Below, piece after piece: positions 1 through 9,183 of a DNA stretch of 64,000 nt. The position numbers and the translations under genes are program-made. The notes under the pieces are model-generated. The model was not told the DNA's origin. It was given only the letters and a program-made list of their open reading frames with translations, and did not search any database. Source of the stretch: Pseudomonas argentinensis (GTDB taxonomy: Bacteria > Pseudomonadota > Gammaproteobacteria > Pseudomonadales > Pseudomonadaceae). The stretch spans positions 4,402,001 through 4,466,000 of the forward strand of contig NZ_CP056087.1 in the NCBI RefSeq assembly GCF_001839655.2. The letters are read 5' to 3'. Positions within the stretch are counted from its first letter, which is position 1; each line of letters opens with the position of its first letter.

Positions 1-422
1 GTCACGCCCAGCTTGTCGGCGTGCTCGAGGAATTTCCTGGCTCCGGGGATCAGTACCGGATCACCATCGCGCTCCCACGGCAGCCAGGTGTCCCAGCCAT
101 CGTAGGTGTGGCAGTTGGCGAGGTCGCGCGCCAGCAGCGCGGAGTTGTCGATCACCGTTTCATCCACGTCGGTGACAATGGCCAGTTTGGAGGTATCCTC
201 GGCCGCCGCCACGGCGGCGTCGAGCTTCTCGGTGGCGATGTTGTAGGCCTGCATCTGCAAGGCGCGAACTTCCGCGGATTGCTGCTGGTAACGCAGTGCC
301 ATGCTGAACTGGTCTACCGAGCACTCGTGCTTCTCGGCGGCGCCGTCGGCCAGGGCGACGGATGCACTCAGCGCCGATACCAAGGCGATGGGCAAGCAGG
401 CGAATCTTCTGTTCTTGGTCAT
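1..422 (-). CDS. Periplasmic HAD acid phosphatase, lipoprotein e(P4)-like (C-terminus cut by window edge)
   Basis: The first 140 codons are visible; the rest lies left of base 1. The N-terminus is a basic start followed by a hydrophobic stretch ending SVALA, a good signal peptide, so the enzyme should be periplasmic. I see no convincing lipobox, although a Cys follows about nine residues after the predicted cleavage. The motif DVDETVIDNS is HAD motif I of the class B/e(P4) acid phosphatases, and the preceding SAEVRALQMQAYNIA segment also fits that family. Such enzymes remove phosphate from nucleoside monophosphates or other small esters outside the cytoplasm. It follows adk on the same strand, but a terminator hairpin separates the two. 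Substrate is inferred. Confidence 0.8.
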   Translation of the reverse strand, partial: MTKNRRFACLPIALVSALSASVALADGAAEKHECSVDQFSMALRYQQQSAEVRALQMQAYNIATEKLDAAVAAAEDTSKLAIVTDVDETVIDNSALLARDLANCHTYDGWDTWLPWERDGDPVLIPGARKFLEHADKLGV

Positions 423-634
423 GGAATGCACTCTGCTGGGGTGGTGGTTATGGCCGCCTTTCTCGACGGTCTTGGTGGCGGTCGAGCAACCAGCAGACGC
501 AAGGGCGCGCCGGCTGGCATTCGGAGCATGCCTGATGGCGGTGGGAAGCCCGATAGTAACGAAACGGCAGCGGCGGTGGCTGCCCACCCGCGACTCGAGC
601 CGGGCCCTAGCCCACCCTGGCATGCCCAGAAACG

Positions 635-660
635 ACAACGGCCCGCAAGCGGGCCGTTGT
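635..660 (-). terminator. Terminator-like hairpin downstream of adk
   Basis: A perfect 12-bp stem (ACAACGGCCCGC with its complement) encloses a two-base loop, 15 bases past the adk stop. The U-tract on the adk strand is weak (TCGTTTC), so termination may be partial. Confidence 0.65.
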
Positions 661-674
661 TGGCGTAGGTCAGG

Positions 675-1656
<982 letters not shown>

Positions 1657-4293
1657 TCAACCGGTATTGCGCAGCCCGGCGGCAATGCCTGCCACACTGA
1701 CCAGCAGCGCCTGCTCCAGAGCGCTGCCCGCCTCCTGTTCGCGCTGCCGGGAACGGGCCAGCAGTTCGGCCTGCAACAGGTGCAGAGGATCCAGGTAGGT
1801 GTTGCGCACGGTGATGAATTCCAGGGTCTCGGGGCTGTGGGTCAACAGCTGCGATTGGCCGGTCAGACCCAGCACCACCTCGCTCGCCTGCGACAATAGG
1901 TCGCGTAAATGGGTGCCCAGGGGATGCAGTTCGCTGTCCACCAGACGCTCGTCGTACAGCCTGGCGATCGACTCGTCGGCCTTGGCCAACACCATTTCCA
2001 GCATGTCGATCCGGGTGCGAAAGAACGGCCACTGCTCGCGCATTTCGCTCAGCAGTTCACCTTCGCCGCGCTGCAGCGCGTTACGCAGGGCGGCCTCCCA
2101 GCCCAGCCAGGCGGGCAGCATCAGGCGTGTCTGGGTCCAGGCGAAGATCCACGGGATGGCGCGCAGGCTTTCCACGCCGCCTTCACGTCGCTTGGCGGGC
2201 CGGCTGCCCAGGGGCAGGCGCCCGAGCTCCTGCTCGGGCGTGGCCTGGCGGAAGTACTCGACGAATTGCGGGTGCTCGCGCACCACGCCGCGGTAGGTGG
2301 CCACGCCGTCGGCCGCCAGCTTGTCCATCTGCTCGCGCCAGGCCTGTCGCGGCGCCGGCGGCGGCAACAAGGTGGCCTCCAGTACCGCGGCCAGGTAGAG
2401 ATTGAGGTTCTGCTCGGCGATATCCGGCATGCCGAACTTGAAGCGGATCATCTCGCCCTGCTCGGTGGTGCGAAAGCGCCCGTTCACCGAGCCGGGCGGC
2501 TGCGACAGAATCGCCTCGTGGGCCGGGCCGCCACCGCGCCCCACGGTGCCGCCGCGGCCATGGAACAGCAGCAGTTCGACAGCATGTTCACGGCAGATCC
2601 TCACCAGGCTTTCCTGGGCACGGTACTGGGCCCAGGCGGCCGCCGTGGTGCCGGCGTCCTTGGCGGAGTCCGAGTAACCGATCATCACTTCCTGGGGCCC
2701 CTGCAGACCGGCGCGATAGTCCGGCAGCGCGAGCAACCGCTCGATGGCGACGGCGGCGTTGTCCAGGTCAGCCAGGGTTTCGAACAGCGGCACCACGCGT
2801 ATCGGGCGGCGCAGCCCGGCCTCCTTGAGCAGCAATTGCACGGCGAGCACGTCCGAGGCGGCGCCGGCCATGGAGATCACGTAGGAACCCAGCGAGGCTG
2901 CCGGCGCGGCCGCCACTTCGCGGCAGGTGGCGAGCACTTCGGCGGTATCGGCGCTGGGGTTGAAGTCGGCGGGCAACAAGGGCCTGCGACCGCCCAGTTC
3001 CGCCTGCAGGAATGCCAGCCGCTGCTCTTCGTCCCAACTGTCGTAGCGGCCCAGGCCCAGGTACTCGGTGATCTCGGCCATGGCTGAAGCATGACGGGTG
3101 GCGTCCTGGCGTACGTCGAGGCGCACCAGGAACAGCCCGAAGGTGCCCACCCGGCGCAGGAAATCCAGCAGTGGGCCATCGGCGATCACGCCCATACCGC
3201 AGTCGTGCAGCGAGCGGTAGCAGAGCAGCAGCGGCTCGCGCAGATCGGCGTTGTCGTGCAGCACCTGTGCCGGCGGATTGACCGGGCCGGCCAGCGCTTC
3301 GTGGGCCCAGGCGCGGGTGGCACGCAGCCGCTCGCGCAGCTGCTTGAGCACCGCCCGATACGGCTCGGCGCTGTCGCCGGCGTGCGCGCGCAGCTCGTCA
3401 TTGGCGCGCTGCATGGACAGTTCGGCGGCCAGGCTGTCGATATCGCGCAGGTACAGGTCGGCGGCCATCCAGCGGGCCAGCAGCAACACCTCGCGGGTGA
3501 CCTTGGCAGTCACGTTGGGGTTGCCGTCGCGATCACCGCCCATCCAGGAGGCGAAACGAATCGGCGCGGCCTCCAGCGGCAGGCGCTGCCCGGTCTCGCG
3601 CTGCAACGCCCGGTCGGCCTTGCGCATCACCATGGGCAGCGCGTACCAAAGTGAATTCTCGATCACCGCGAAGCCCCACTTGGCTTCGTCCACCGGGGTG
3701 GGCCGCACCCGGCGGATTTCCTCGGTGTGCCAGGCCTCGGCGATCAGCCGTTGCAGGCGGCTGGCGATGGCTTCGCGCTCGGCGCCCGACAGGTCACTGT
3801 GATCCTGCTCGGCCAGTTGGGCGGAAATGGCGTCGTACTTCTGGATCAGCGTGCGCCGTGACACCTCGGTGGGGTGCGCGGTGAGCACCAGTTCGATATC
3901 CAGCTGCGCGACCTGGCGGGCCAGGGCCTCGCCATCATGGCCATTGGCGCGCAGGCGCTGCAGGAGCTCGTCGAACACGCGGTTTTCGAAGGGTTGCGCC
4001 TCGCCGGCTTCACGACGACGCACCCGGTGGTACTGCTCGGCGATATTGGCCAGGTTGAGAAACTGGTTGAAGGCCCGGGCCACCGGCAGCAGCTCGTCGT
4101 CCGCGAGCCCGTCGAGGGTGTCGCTGAGCTGCCGTGCGCCGTCGGCCGAGCCCTGGCGCGCGGCCTTGGCGCCCTTGCGAATGCGCTCGATCTTGTCGAG
4201 AAAGGCCTCGCCGTGCTGGTCGCGGATGGTACTGCCGAGCAGCTCACCGAGCTGGTGAACGTCCTCGCGTAGACGTGCATCGATTTGCGTCAT
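1657..4293 (-). CDS. ppc: Phosphoenolpyruvate carboxylase
   Basis: Adds bicarbonate to phosphoenolpyruvate to make oxaloacetate, the main anaplerotic route into the TCA cycle. The 878-residue length is normal for the bacterial enzyme. VLTAHPTEV near residue 138 carries the catalytic His, [10 protein letters not shown] sits near residue 251, and [14 protein letters not shown] carries the glycine-rich active-site loop. The C-terminus ends AGLRNTG, the typical position of the allosteric C-terminal segment. The ATG follows AGGGAGA. It is monocistronic as far as can be seen and lies divergent from the small gene at 4459. Confidence 0.97.
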   Translation of the reverse strand: MTQIDARLREDVHQLGELLGSTIRDQHGEAFLDKIERIRKGAKAARQGSADGARQLSDTLDGLADDELLPVARAFNQFLNLANIAEQYHRVRRREAGEAQPFENRVFDELLQRLRANGHDGEALARQVAQLDIELVLTAHPTEVSRRTLIQKYDAISAQLAEQDHSDLSGAEREAIASRLQRLIAEAWHTEEIRRVRPTPVDEAKWGFAVIENSLWYALPMVMRKADRALQRETGQRLPLEAAPIRFASWMGGDRDGNPNVTAKVTREVLLLARWMAADLYLRDIDSLAAELSMQRANDELRAHAGDSAEPYRAVLKQLRERLRATRAWAHEALAGPVNPPAQVLHDNADLREPLLLCYRSLHDCGMGVIADGPLLDFLRRVGTFGLFLVRLDVRQDATRHASAMAEITEYLGLGRYDSWDEEQRLAFLQAELGGRRPLLPADFNPSADTAEVLATCREVAAAPAASLGSYVISMAGAASDVLAVQLLLKEAGLRRPIRVVPLFETLADLDNAAVAIERLLALPDYRAGLQGPQEVMIGYSDSAKDAGTTAAAWAQYRAQESLVRICREHAVELLLFHGRGGTVGRGGGPAHEAILSQPPGSVNGRFRTTEQGEMIRFKFGMPDIAEQNLNLYLAAVLEATLLPPPAPRQAWREQMDKLAADGVATYRGVVREHPQFVEYFRQATPEQELGRLPLGSRPAKRREGGVESLRAIPWIFAWTQTRLMLPAWLGWEAALRNALQRGEGELLSEMREQWPFFRTRIDMLEMVLAKADESIARLYDERLVDSELHPLGTHLRDLLSQASEVVLGLTGQSQLLTHSPETLEFITVRNTYLDPLHLLQAELLARSRQREQEAGSALEQALLVSVAGIAAGLRNTG

Positions 4294-4458
4294 ACCAGTC
4301 TCCCTACCCCTCTGCGTGAGCCTTCAGATTGCCCAGCCATGACGCGCCTGACAAGCCGCCCTGCGACCAACGCCGCAGGAAGGCTTCGCCATGAGCATCC
4401 ACCGGAACGCCGCCGAACGGCCCGGGTCTCTAGAAGACTCCCCTGCCCCGAGGTACCT

Positions 4459-4803
4459 ATGAAGATCCGCCAGCTCGTCCAGCAATGGGAACAGAATGCA
4501 ACCGGCCGCCTGGCCAGCACGCCCTACCAGGTGCATCTGGATGTGGAGGCCGCTGCTCGCCTGGCCGCGCTCAGTCATATGTACCCCAAGCGTCGCCCCG
4601 AGGACCTGCTGGCCGAATTGCTGGCCGCCGCCCTGGAAGACCTGGAGGCCAGCCTGCCGTACGTACAGGGCAGCCAGGTGGTGGCCACCGATGAAGAAGG
4701 CAACCCGGTCTACGAGGACATCGGGCCGACCCCACGCTTTCTCGAACTGGCCCGCCATTACCGCCAGGAGTTCGATGCCGAACAGCCGACGACCATGCCC
4801 TGA
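4459..4803 (+). CDS. Small conserved cytoplasmic protein of unknown function
   Basis: A 114-residue acidic protein starting MKIRQLVQQWEQNATGRL, with a central helix-rich part (VEAAARLAALSHMYPKRRPEDLLAELLAAALEDLEA) that looks like a ribbon-helix-helix or coiled segment. I recall similar Pseudomonas proteins beside ppc being labelled type 1 pili tip component. That label is not supported by anything here: there is no signal peptide, pilin motif or usher context. The ATG lies behind GAGG. It is divergent from ppc and not obviously coupled to the lipoprotein genes 250 bases downstream. Function unknown. Confidence 0.75.
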   Translation: MKIRQLVQQWEQNATGRLASTPYQVHLDVEAAARLAALSHMYPKRRPEDLLAELLAAALEDLEASLPYVQGSQVVATDEEGNPVYEDIGPTPRFLELARHYRQEFDAEQPTTMP

Positions 4804-4892
4804 TCGATCGGTCAGCCTTGCGCAGGCCGCTGATGCCGTGGCCTGCGTCGAATTGCTGAGGCCACCGTACTGGCAATCCGCAGTTTTTTGCT

Positions 4893-4920
4893 GAACGTTT
4901 CACCCCGCTGCCAACTCACA
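4893..4920 (+). promoter_or_regulatory. Candidate AlgU (sigma-22) promoter for the lipoprotein-lptF operon
   Basis: GAACGT followed by 17 bases and TCACA resembles the AlgU pattern GAACTT-N16/17-TCTGA. In P. aeruginosa lptF belongs to the AlgU-dependent lipoproteins. The -10 match is imperfect, so this is a weak candidate, about 130 bases upstream of the first gene. Confidence 0.3.
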
Positions 4921-5053
4921 GAACTATGCCGACGCGACCACTGGTCGCCGGAGAAAAACTTACTCAGCAGCCCTGGCTCCTGAGCTCCGCACGGCAGGTA
5001 ACCATCGTGGAACCGACTGTTTTGCCAGTTATTTACCAATGGAGTTGCACACC

Positions 5054-5479
5054 ATGACCACTAAAACTGCCCCAAACGCTCGTACCCAACTGGCCAGCTG
5101 GAAGGTCGCTGCGCTGGCCATTGGCAGCAGCCTGCTGCTGGCTGGCTGCGCCGGCAACCCGCCCAGCGAGCAGATGGCCGTGACCAAGTCCGCCGTCAAT
5201 GAAGCCGTCAGCTCTGGTGGTACGGAATTCGCTGCAGTGGAAACCAAATCCGCTCAGGACAAGCTCAAGCAGGCCGAGCTGGAACTGGTCGAGGAGAACT
5301 ACGAAGAGGCCAAGCGCCTGGCCGAGCAGGCCGAGTGGGATGCCCGCGTAGCGACCCGCAAGACCCAGGCTGCCAAGGCTGACAAGGCGCTCAAGGATGC
5401 TCAGCAGGGCATCGAAGAGCTGCGTCAGGAAGGCATGCGCGGCGCCCAGCAGATCCGTACCCAGGGTCAGCAGCAATAA
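5054..5479 (+). CDS. DUF4398-type outer-membrane lipoprotein
   Basis: A 141-residue lipoprotein. The N-terminal hydrophobic segment ends LLLAGC, a clear lipobox, so the mature protein begins at that Cys and is lipid-anchored. The remainder is an alanine-, lysine- and glutamate-rich helical domain of the DUF4398 type (NEAVSSGGTEFAAVETKSAQDKLKQAE), related to the N-terminal part of the next protein. The start at 5054 is preferred over an in-frame ATG five codons upstream because GGAG lies directly before it. It sits 44 bases before lptF, matching the P. aeruginosa PA3691-PA3692 pair, and the two are probably co-transcribed. Exact role unknown; envelope stress is likely. Confidence 0.85.
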   Translation: MTTKTAPNARTQLASWKVAALAIGSSLLLAGCAGNPPSEQMAVTKSAVNEAVSSGGTEFAAVETKSAQDKLKQAELELVEENYEEAKRLAEQAEWDARVATRKTQAAKADKALKDAQQGIEELRQEGMRGAQQIRTQGQQQ

Positions 5480-5523
5480 CGCCCCGCTACCGCTTTCGCC
5501 AATTCATAGAAGGATGAACGACC

Positions 5524-6309
5524 ATGCGTAATCAAGTGATGATTCCTGCCCTGCTGGCCCTGAGCGTCGGCCTGGCCGCTTGTGCCTCCAAGCCCAACGT
5601 CAACCTGGAACAGGCGCGCAGCAGCTACTCCAGCCTGCAGACCAACCCGGAGTCGGTCAAAGTGGCAGCCCTGGAAACCAAGGACGCCGGCGAAGCGCTG
5701 GAGCGTGCGGAGAAAGCCTACCGCGAGAAAGAAGACGAGAAGCGCGTCGACCAGCTGTCCTACCTGGCCAACAAGCGCATCGAGCTGGCCGAGCAGACCA
5801 TCGCCCTGCGCACCACCGAGCAGAACCTGGAGCAGACCGGCGCCCAGCGTGCCCAGGCGCGCCTGGAAGCCCGTGACGCGCAGATCAAGCAGCTGCAGGA
5901 GAGCATGAACGCCAAGCAGACCGAGCGCGGCACCCTGGTGACCTTCGGTGACGTGCTGTTCGATCTCGATCGCTCCGAGCTCAAGCCCGGCGGCATGCAC
6001 AACATCACCAAGCTCGCCCAGTTCCTGAAGGAAAACCCGGACCGCAAGGTGATCGTCGAAGGCTACACCGACAGCACCGGTTCAGCTCAGTACAACCAGA
6101 GCCTGTCCGAGCGCCGTGCCAACACCGTGCGTGCCGCGCTGGTCAGCCAGGGCGTAGGCCCGGAGCGCATCGTCGCCCAGGGTTATGGCAAGGAATACCC
6201 GGTCGCCAGCAACAGCGATTCGGCCGGCCGCGCCATGAACCGTCGTGTGGAAGTGACCATCTCCAACGACAGCAAGCCGGTCGCCCCGCGCTCGTCCATG
6301 AGCAACTAA
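5524..6309 (+). CDS. lptF: OmpA-family lipoprotein LptF
   Basis: A 261-residue lipoprotein with signal and lipobox (LAAC at about residues 17-20), a DUF4398 helical domain to about residue 125, and a C-terminal OmpA/peptidoglycan-binding domain starting GTLVTFGDVLFDLDRSELKPGG. That domain contains the expected VEGYTDSTGSAQYNQSLSERRANTVR peptidoglycan-contact stretch, split here only by normal family variation. It likely tethers the outer membrane to peptidoglycan. The P. aeruginosa counterpart is AlgU-controlled and linked to survival under envelope and oxidative stress. It is the last gene of the two-gene operon and is followed by a strong terminator. Confidence 0.9.
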   Translation: MRNQVMIPALLALSVGLAACASKPNVNLEQARSSYSSLQTNPESVKVAALETKDAGEALERAEKAYREKEDEKRVDQLSYLANKRIELAEQTIALRTTEQNLEQTGAQRAQARLEARDAQIKQLQESMNAKQTERGTLVTFGDVLFDLDRSELKPGGMHNITKLAQFLKENPDRKVIVEGYTDSTGSAQYNQSLSERRANTVRAALVSQGVGPERIVAQGYGKEYPVASNSDSAGRAMNRRVEVTISNDSKPVAPRSSMSN

Positions 6310-6314
6310 GACCC

Positions 6315-6618
6315 CGGCCTGCCTGAGGAAACCTGCCCCGCGAGGGTGCAGGCGACCTCACAAGACAAACCCCGCTCAGGCGGGGTTTTTCGTTTCTGGT
6401 TGCAGCTGGGTCAGGCGGGCCGCAACGCCGGCCGCTCGTAGCCTAGGCGAACAGTCCTCCGCCCGGAGGTGGCTCATCTGCAGAAGCTTGTCACGGCGTA
6501 CTGCCCTCGGCGAGTACGCCCTATAGTCTGACGCCCCGCCTGCCTGAGCCAGCCTGCCTCCATGGGGGTGCGGGCTGCCTCACCAGACGAACCCTGGTCC
6601 GGCGGTGTTCGTTGTTCA
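6315..6618. repeat. Diverged direct duplication spanning the lptF terminator
   Basis: About 80 bases from 6315 (GCCTGCCTGAG ... CCTGCC ... GGGTGC ... CCTCAC ... AGAC.AACC ... GGCGG) recur from 6539 in the same order with about 70% identity by eye. The second copy has lost a good hairpin and T-run. Between the copies (about 6400-6535) I see no gene. The arrangement suggests a local duplication of a terminator unit that has since decayed. Confidence 0.55.
6368..6390 (+). terminator. Rho-independent terminator after lptF
   Basis: AACCCCGC and GCGGGGTT pair around the loop TCAG and are followed by a T-run. This is a strong hairpin 59 bases after the lptF stop. Confidence 0.9.
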
Positions 6619-6626
6619 ATCAGGAA

Positions 6627-6929
6627 TCAGGAAGGATTGCAGCGCACCGCCCGCTTGGCATCGTCAACCAGCACGCCGCTGAGGCCCTTCTGCTGCAGAT
6701 CGAACAGTACCAGCACGCCATCGATGCACTGCGCCACCTGATCGGCGGGCTTGAGGCTGACTCGGTAATCCTCGCCGGGAACGGTCTTGAGCATGGTGAA
6801 CTCGGCCAGCAGCAAGGCGTCCTCGGGCTTGGCGAAATGCAGGTAGCCGTAGAAGCCGAGCACCGCCACGGTACCGGTGATGCTGCCGATGGCGGTGAGA
6901 ATCAGGGGGATGGGGTTGCGCGCTGTCAT
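6627..6929 (-). CDS. Small single-pass membrane protein, unknown function
   Basis: A 100-residue protein beginning MTARNPIPLI with one strong transmembrane helix at about residues 5-31 (rich in I, L, G, V and F) and a soluble C-terminal part containing PADQVAQCIDGVLVLFDLQQKG. Two cysteines (about residues 67 and 97) could form a disulphide if that part is periplasmic. The frame extends upstream of 6929, but the upstream residues are low-complexity and not protein-like. It lies 88 bases beyond the DUF1704 gene on the same strand, so co-transcription is possible. I do not recognise a named family. Confidence 0.65.
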   Translation of the reverse strand: MTARNPIPLILTAIGSITGTVAVLGFYGYLHFAKPEDALLLAEFTMLKTVPGEDYRVSLKPADQVAQCIDGVLVLFDLQQKGLSGVLVDDAKRAVRCNPS

Positions 6930-7017
6930 GCCGGCATCTCGGGTGCAAGCCGTCCCCATGGGGCAGCTCGATGAAGTGGAGAACGGTCGCGCCGCCGCCA
7001 CTTCTCGAGGCGTTTGC

Positions 7018-8313
7018 TCAGAGAATGTTGGCGTAGTCGGCTTCGATCCGATCCAGGCTCAGGTGGTTGAGGAAGTTGGAGAAGCACATCCAGGCCGACA
7101 GCGAGTTGAGGTCGCGAAACTGCTGTGGCAGGTACCTGGGTGGGCTCACCAGCCCTTCATCGACCAGCTGGCGTAGGGTACGCATATCCTCCAGCGTGGT
7201 CTTGCCACAGAACAATAAAGGGATCTGTTCCAGCTTGCCTTTGCGCACGGCGAGCTGGATATAGTTGTAGATCATGATGAAGCCCTTCAGGTACGACAGG
7301 TCCTTGGTGAAGGGCAGGCCGTCCGGCGCCGAGCCGCGGAAGGCGCGGCTGGCATTGCTGTAGCTGTCTTCCAGGCTGAAGCCCTGCTCGCGGTAGAAAT
7401 CGCAGACCTGCAGAAAATCGGCGCCCTGCTCGGCCATGTGGATGGCGCGGGTGCGGTTGGTCAACTTGCGCAGGCGGCTGGGATAGGACGCGAAGGCGAT
7501 CACCTCCATGAGGATCGCCAGGCCTTCCTGGGTGACCGTCGACGAGGGCGGGCCCTTGGCCAGAAAGGTGCAGATCGGCTGGTTCTGGCCGTTGAGGGTG
7601 GTAGCCACGTGCACCAGACCTTCGTGGACTTCCAGTGCCTTGACGTCGCGTTCGTTGAACATGGCGTCGCTGCGAATCTTGATGTAGTCGGCGCCCGCCG
7701 CGGCGTCGGCGAGAATGCCATCGGACTCGAACACGCGGATGGTGCTGTCGCTCTCGCCGAACACCAGGTTGAGGCGGCTCTGCAGCAGGGCCACGGCTTC
7801 CTTGGCGCCCAGGGTCTTGGGCTCGTCCTTGAGGTCACCGCGGCTGTCGATGTTGTTCAGGTAGTCGGAGAACATCAGGCCCAGATCCGCCAGGGTCGGG
7901 TCACCGGCATGGAAGGCATCGGACGCGGCGCCGTACAGCTCCTGGGATATCAGCCCGAAATCCGAGGTGCCGCGGGCTTCCAGCATGCGAATCACCATGC
8001 GGTACTCGCGGCACATGCGGCGCATGATCTGCCCCACCGGGTTGAACTGGCCGAGCTGGCGGGTGATGTCGCGCTCGATGTTCTGGAATTCCAGCTTCTT
8101 GGCGGCCGGGTCGAACGCCAGGGGGCGGCTGTCGTAGTAGTTGCGGTCGATGGCTGGCAGCTCGCGCCCCTTGTGCTTGAGAAACGCCTGGCGGACGGAA
8201 TCGTCCCATTTCACCGCATCGAGCACGCGGATCGGCGTTTGCGCCTCGACGATACGGTCGGACAGCGCGCGCACCACCAGTTGGTAGCCGTCGAGTGCTG
8301 TGTGGCTGTTCAT
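7018..8313 (-). CDS. DUF1704 / QEGLA-motif metallopeptidase-like protein
   Basis: A 431-residue protein of the family labelled flavohemoglobin expression-modulating QEGLA motif protein (DUF1704). HEGLVH at residues 230-235 is an HExxxH zinc-binding arrangement, and TQEGLA at about 261-266 supplies a downstream conserved Glu. This is the same metal-site layout described for the eukaryotic MATCAP/KIAA0895 tyrosine carboxypeptidases, which share the domain. No signal peptide is visible, so it is probably cytoplasmic. The start MNSHTALDGY is the first ATG with family-like sequence; the upstream extension is not protein-like. It follows a lipoprotein gene by 28 bases on the same strand. The bacterial substrate is unknown. 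Confidence 0.85.
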   Translation of the reverse strand: MNSHTALDGYQLVVRALSDRIVEAQTPIRVLDAVKWDDSVRQAFLKHKGRELPAIDRNYYDSRPLAFDPAAKKLEFQNIERDITRQLGQFNPVGQIMRRMCREYRMVIRMLEARGTSDFGLISQELYGAASDAFHAGDPTLADLGLMFSDYLNNIDSRGDLKDEPKTLGAKEAVALLQSRLNLVFGESDSTIRVFESDGILADAAAGADYIKIRSDAMFNERDVKALEVHEGLVHVATTLNGQNQPICTFLAKGPPSSTVTQEGLAILMEVIAFASYPSRLRKLTNRTRAIHMAEQGADFLQVCDFYREQGFSLEDSYSNASRAFRGSAPDGLPFTKDLSYLKGFIMIYNYIQLAVRKGKLEQIPLLFCGKTTLEDMRTLRQLVDEGLVSPPRYLPQQFRDLNSLSAWMCFSNFLNHLSLDRIEADYANIL

Positions 8314-8341
8314 GGCAATCCTCTTTGCTTGACTGACGATT

Positions 8342-8893
8342 TCAGGGTGCACTGCGCTGGTAGCGCGCCACTTCGACGAACAGGTCGGCGTTGGCGGGGT
8401 CGTTGAGGTAGGCGAATACCTTCTCCAACTCACTGGTCACCAGCACGCCTTCGCCCTGGGGCATCTGCACGTCGCTGCCTTTGATCTCGCCCTCGGCAAC
8501 GGCCTGGCGAATGCGCTCGACATCGAGGTTGAAGAGCACCAGCTCGCCCGTCTGGGTCAGCTCGAAGCCGCCGATGGCGAAGTTGGCGCCCAGGCGCTTG
8601 GGCACACCGGCGGACAGGTACCAGCGCCGCCCATGGTGGGCGACGGTGAAGCTGTAGCTCTGTGCGCTGGGCAGGTTGTCCGGGTTGTCGACGTAGGTGT
8701 CGGCCTTGTACAGGTTGGCACCCGAGCGGCTGATGTCCAGGTAGCGCAACTCGCCCCACTCGTCCACCCGTGACCACAGCCCGAGCAGTGGAATCGGCGC
8801 CGCCTCGTTGGCCGGGATCGGCTCCTTGAAGGTCACCAGGCAGCCACTCAACAGCAGAAAAGACAGCACCACCCATACGCGCCAGGCTTTCAT
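8342..8893 (-). CDS. Conserved hypothetical lipoprotein
   Basis: A 183-residue protein with signal MKAWRVWVVLSFLLLSGC, a lipobox ending in Cys 18. The mature part contains LGLWSRVDEWGELRYLDISRSG and repeated beta-like segments (YSFTVAHHGRRWYLSAG), suggesting a small beta-rich periplasmic domain. Two ATGs are adjacent; the second (8893) has the better spacing to GAGGAG. It is the upstream partner of the DUF1704 gene, 28 bases away, and the two are likely co-transcribed. Family and function were not recognised. Confidence 0.75.
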   Translation of the reverse strand: MKAWRVWVVLSFLLLSGCLVTFKEPIPANEAAPIPLLGLWSRVDEWGELRYLDISRSGANLYKADTYVDNPDNLPSAQSYSFTVAHHGRRWYLSAGVPKRLGANFAIGGFELTQTGELVLFNLDVERIRQAVAEGEIKGSDVQMPQGEGVLVTSELEKVFAYLNDPANADLFVEVARYQRSAP

Positions 8894-9011
8894 CATGCTC
8901 TCCTCGAGACAGTCGTGGGGCTGCCACCGGGCTGATAGTCCGATTCCCTGGCGCAGCGCGTCAAGCGGGGTTTTCATCAACAGGATAGGCGCACAATCGC
9001 GGACAATAAAA

Positions 9012-9029
9012 AGCCGCCCGGAGGCGGCT
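9012..9029 (-). terminator. Rho-independent terminator for lysS, displaced by a repeat element
   Basis: On the lysS strand AGCCGCC and GGCGGCT pair around TCCG and are followed directly by TTTTATT. It lies about 154 bases past the lysS stop, and a terminal-inverted-repeat element (9042-9183) fills the interval. Confidence 0.85.
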
Positions 9030-9041
9030 CGTTCGACCCTT

Positions 9042-9183
9042 AGAGCCTGTTCACGATCTCGCGAGCTAGAGCGATCCAAGGCAAAAACAAGCGAGGAAGC
9101 GGAGTTTACAAGTGGTAAATGAGCATTCCGAGCTTGTTTTTAACGCAGGAGCGCCGACGCGCAGCAGATCGTGATCAGGTTCT
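9042..9183. mobile_element. Family A MITE-like element, copy 1
   Basis: A 142-base non-coding element bounded by AGAGCCTGTTCACGATCT on the left and its imperfect complement (16 of 18 bases) on the right. The interior is an imperfect hairpin (CAAAAACAAGC pairing with GCTTGTTTTTA) with AGTTTA and TAAATGAGC near the apex. The last base overlaps the lysS stop codon. No transposase is present, so it would have to move in trans. Confidence 0.75.
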
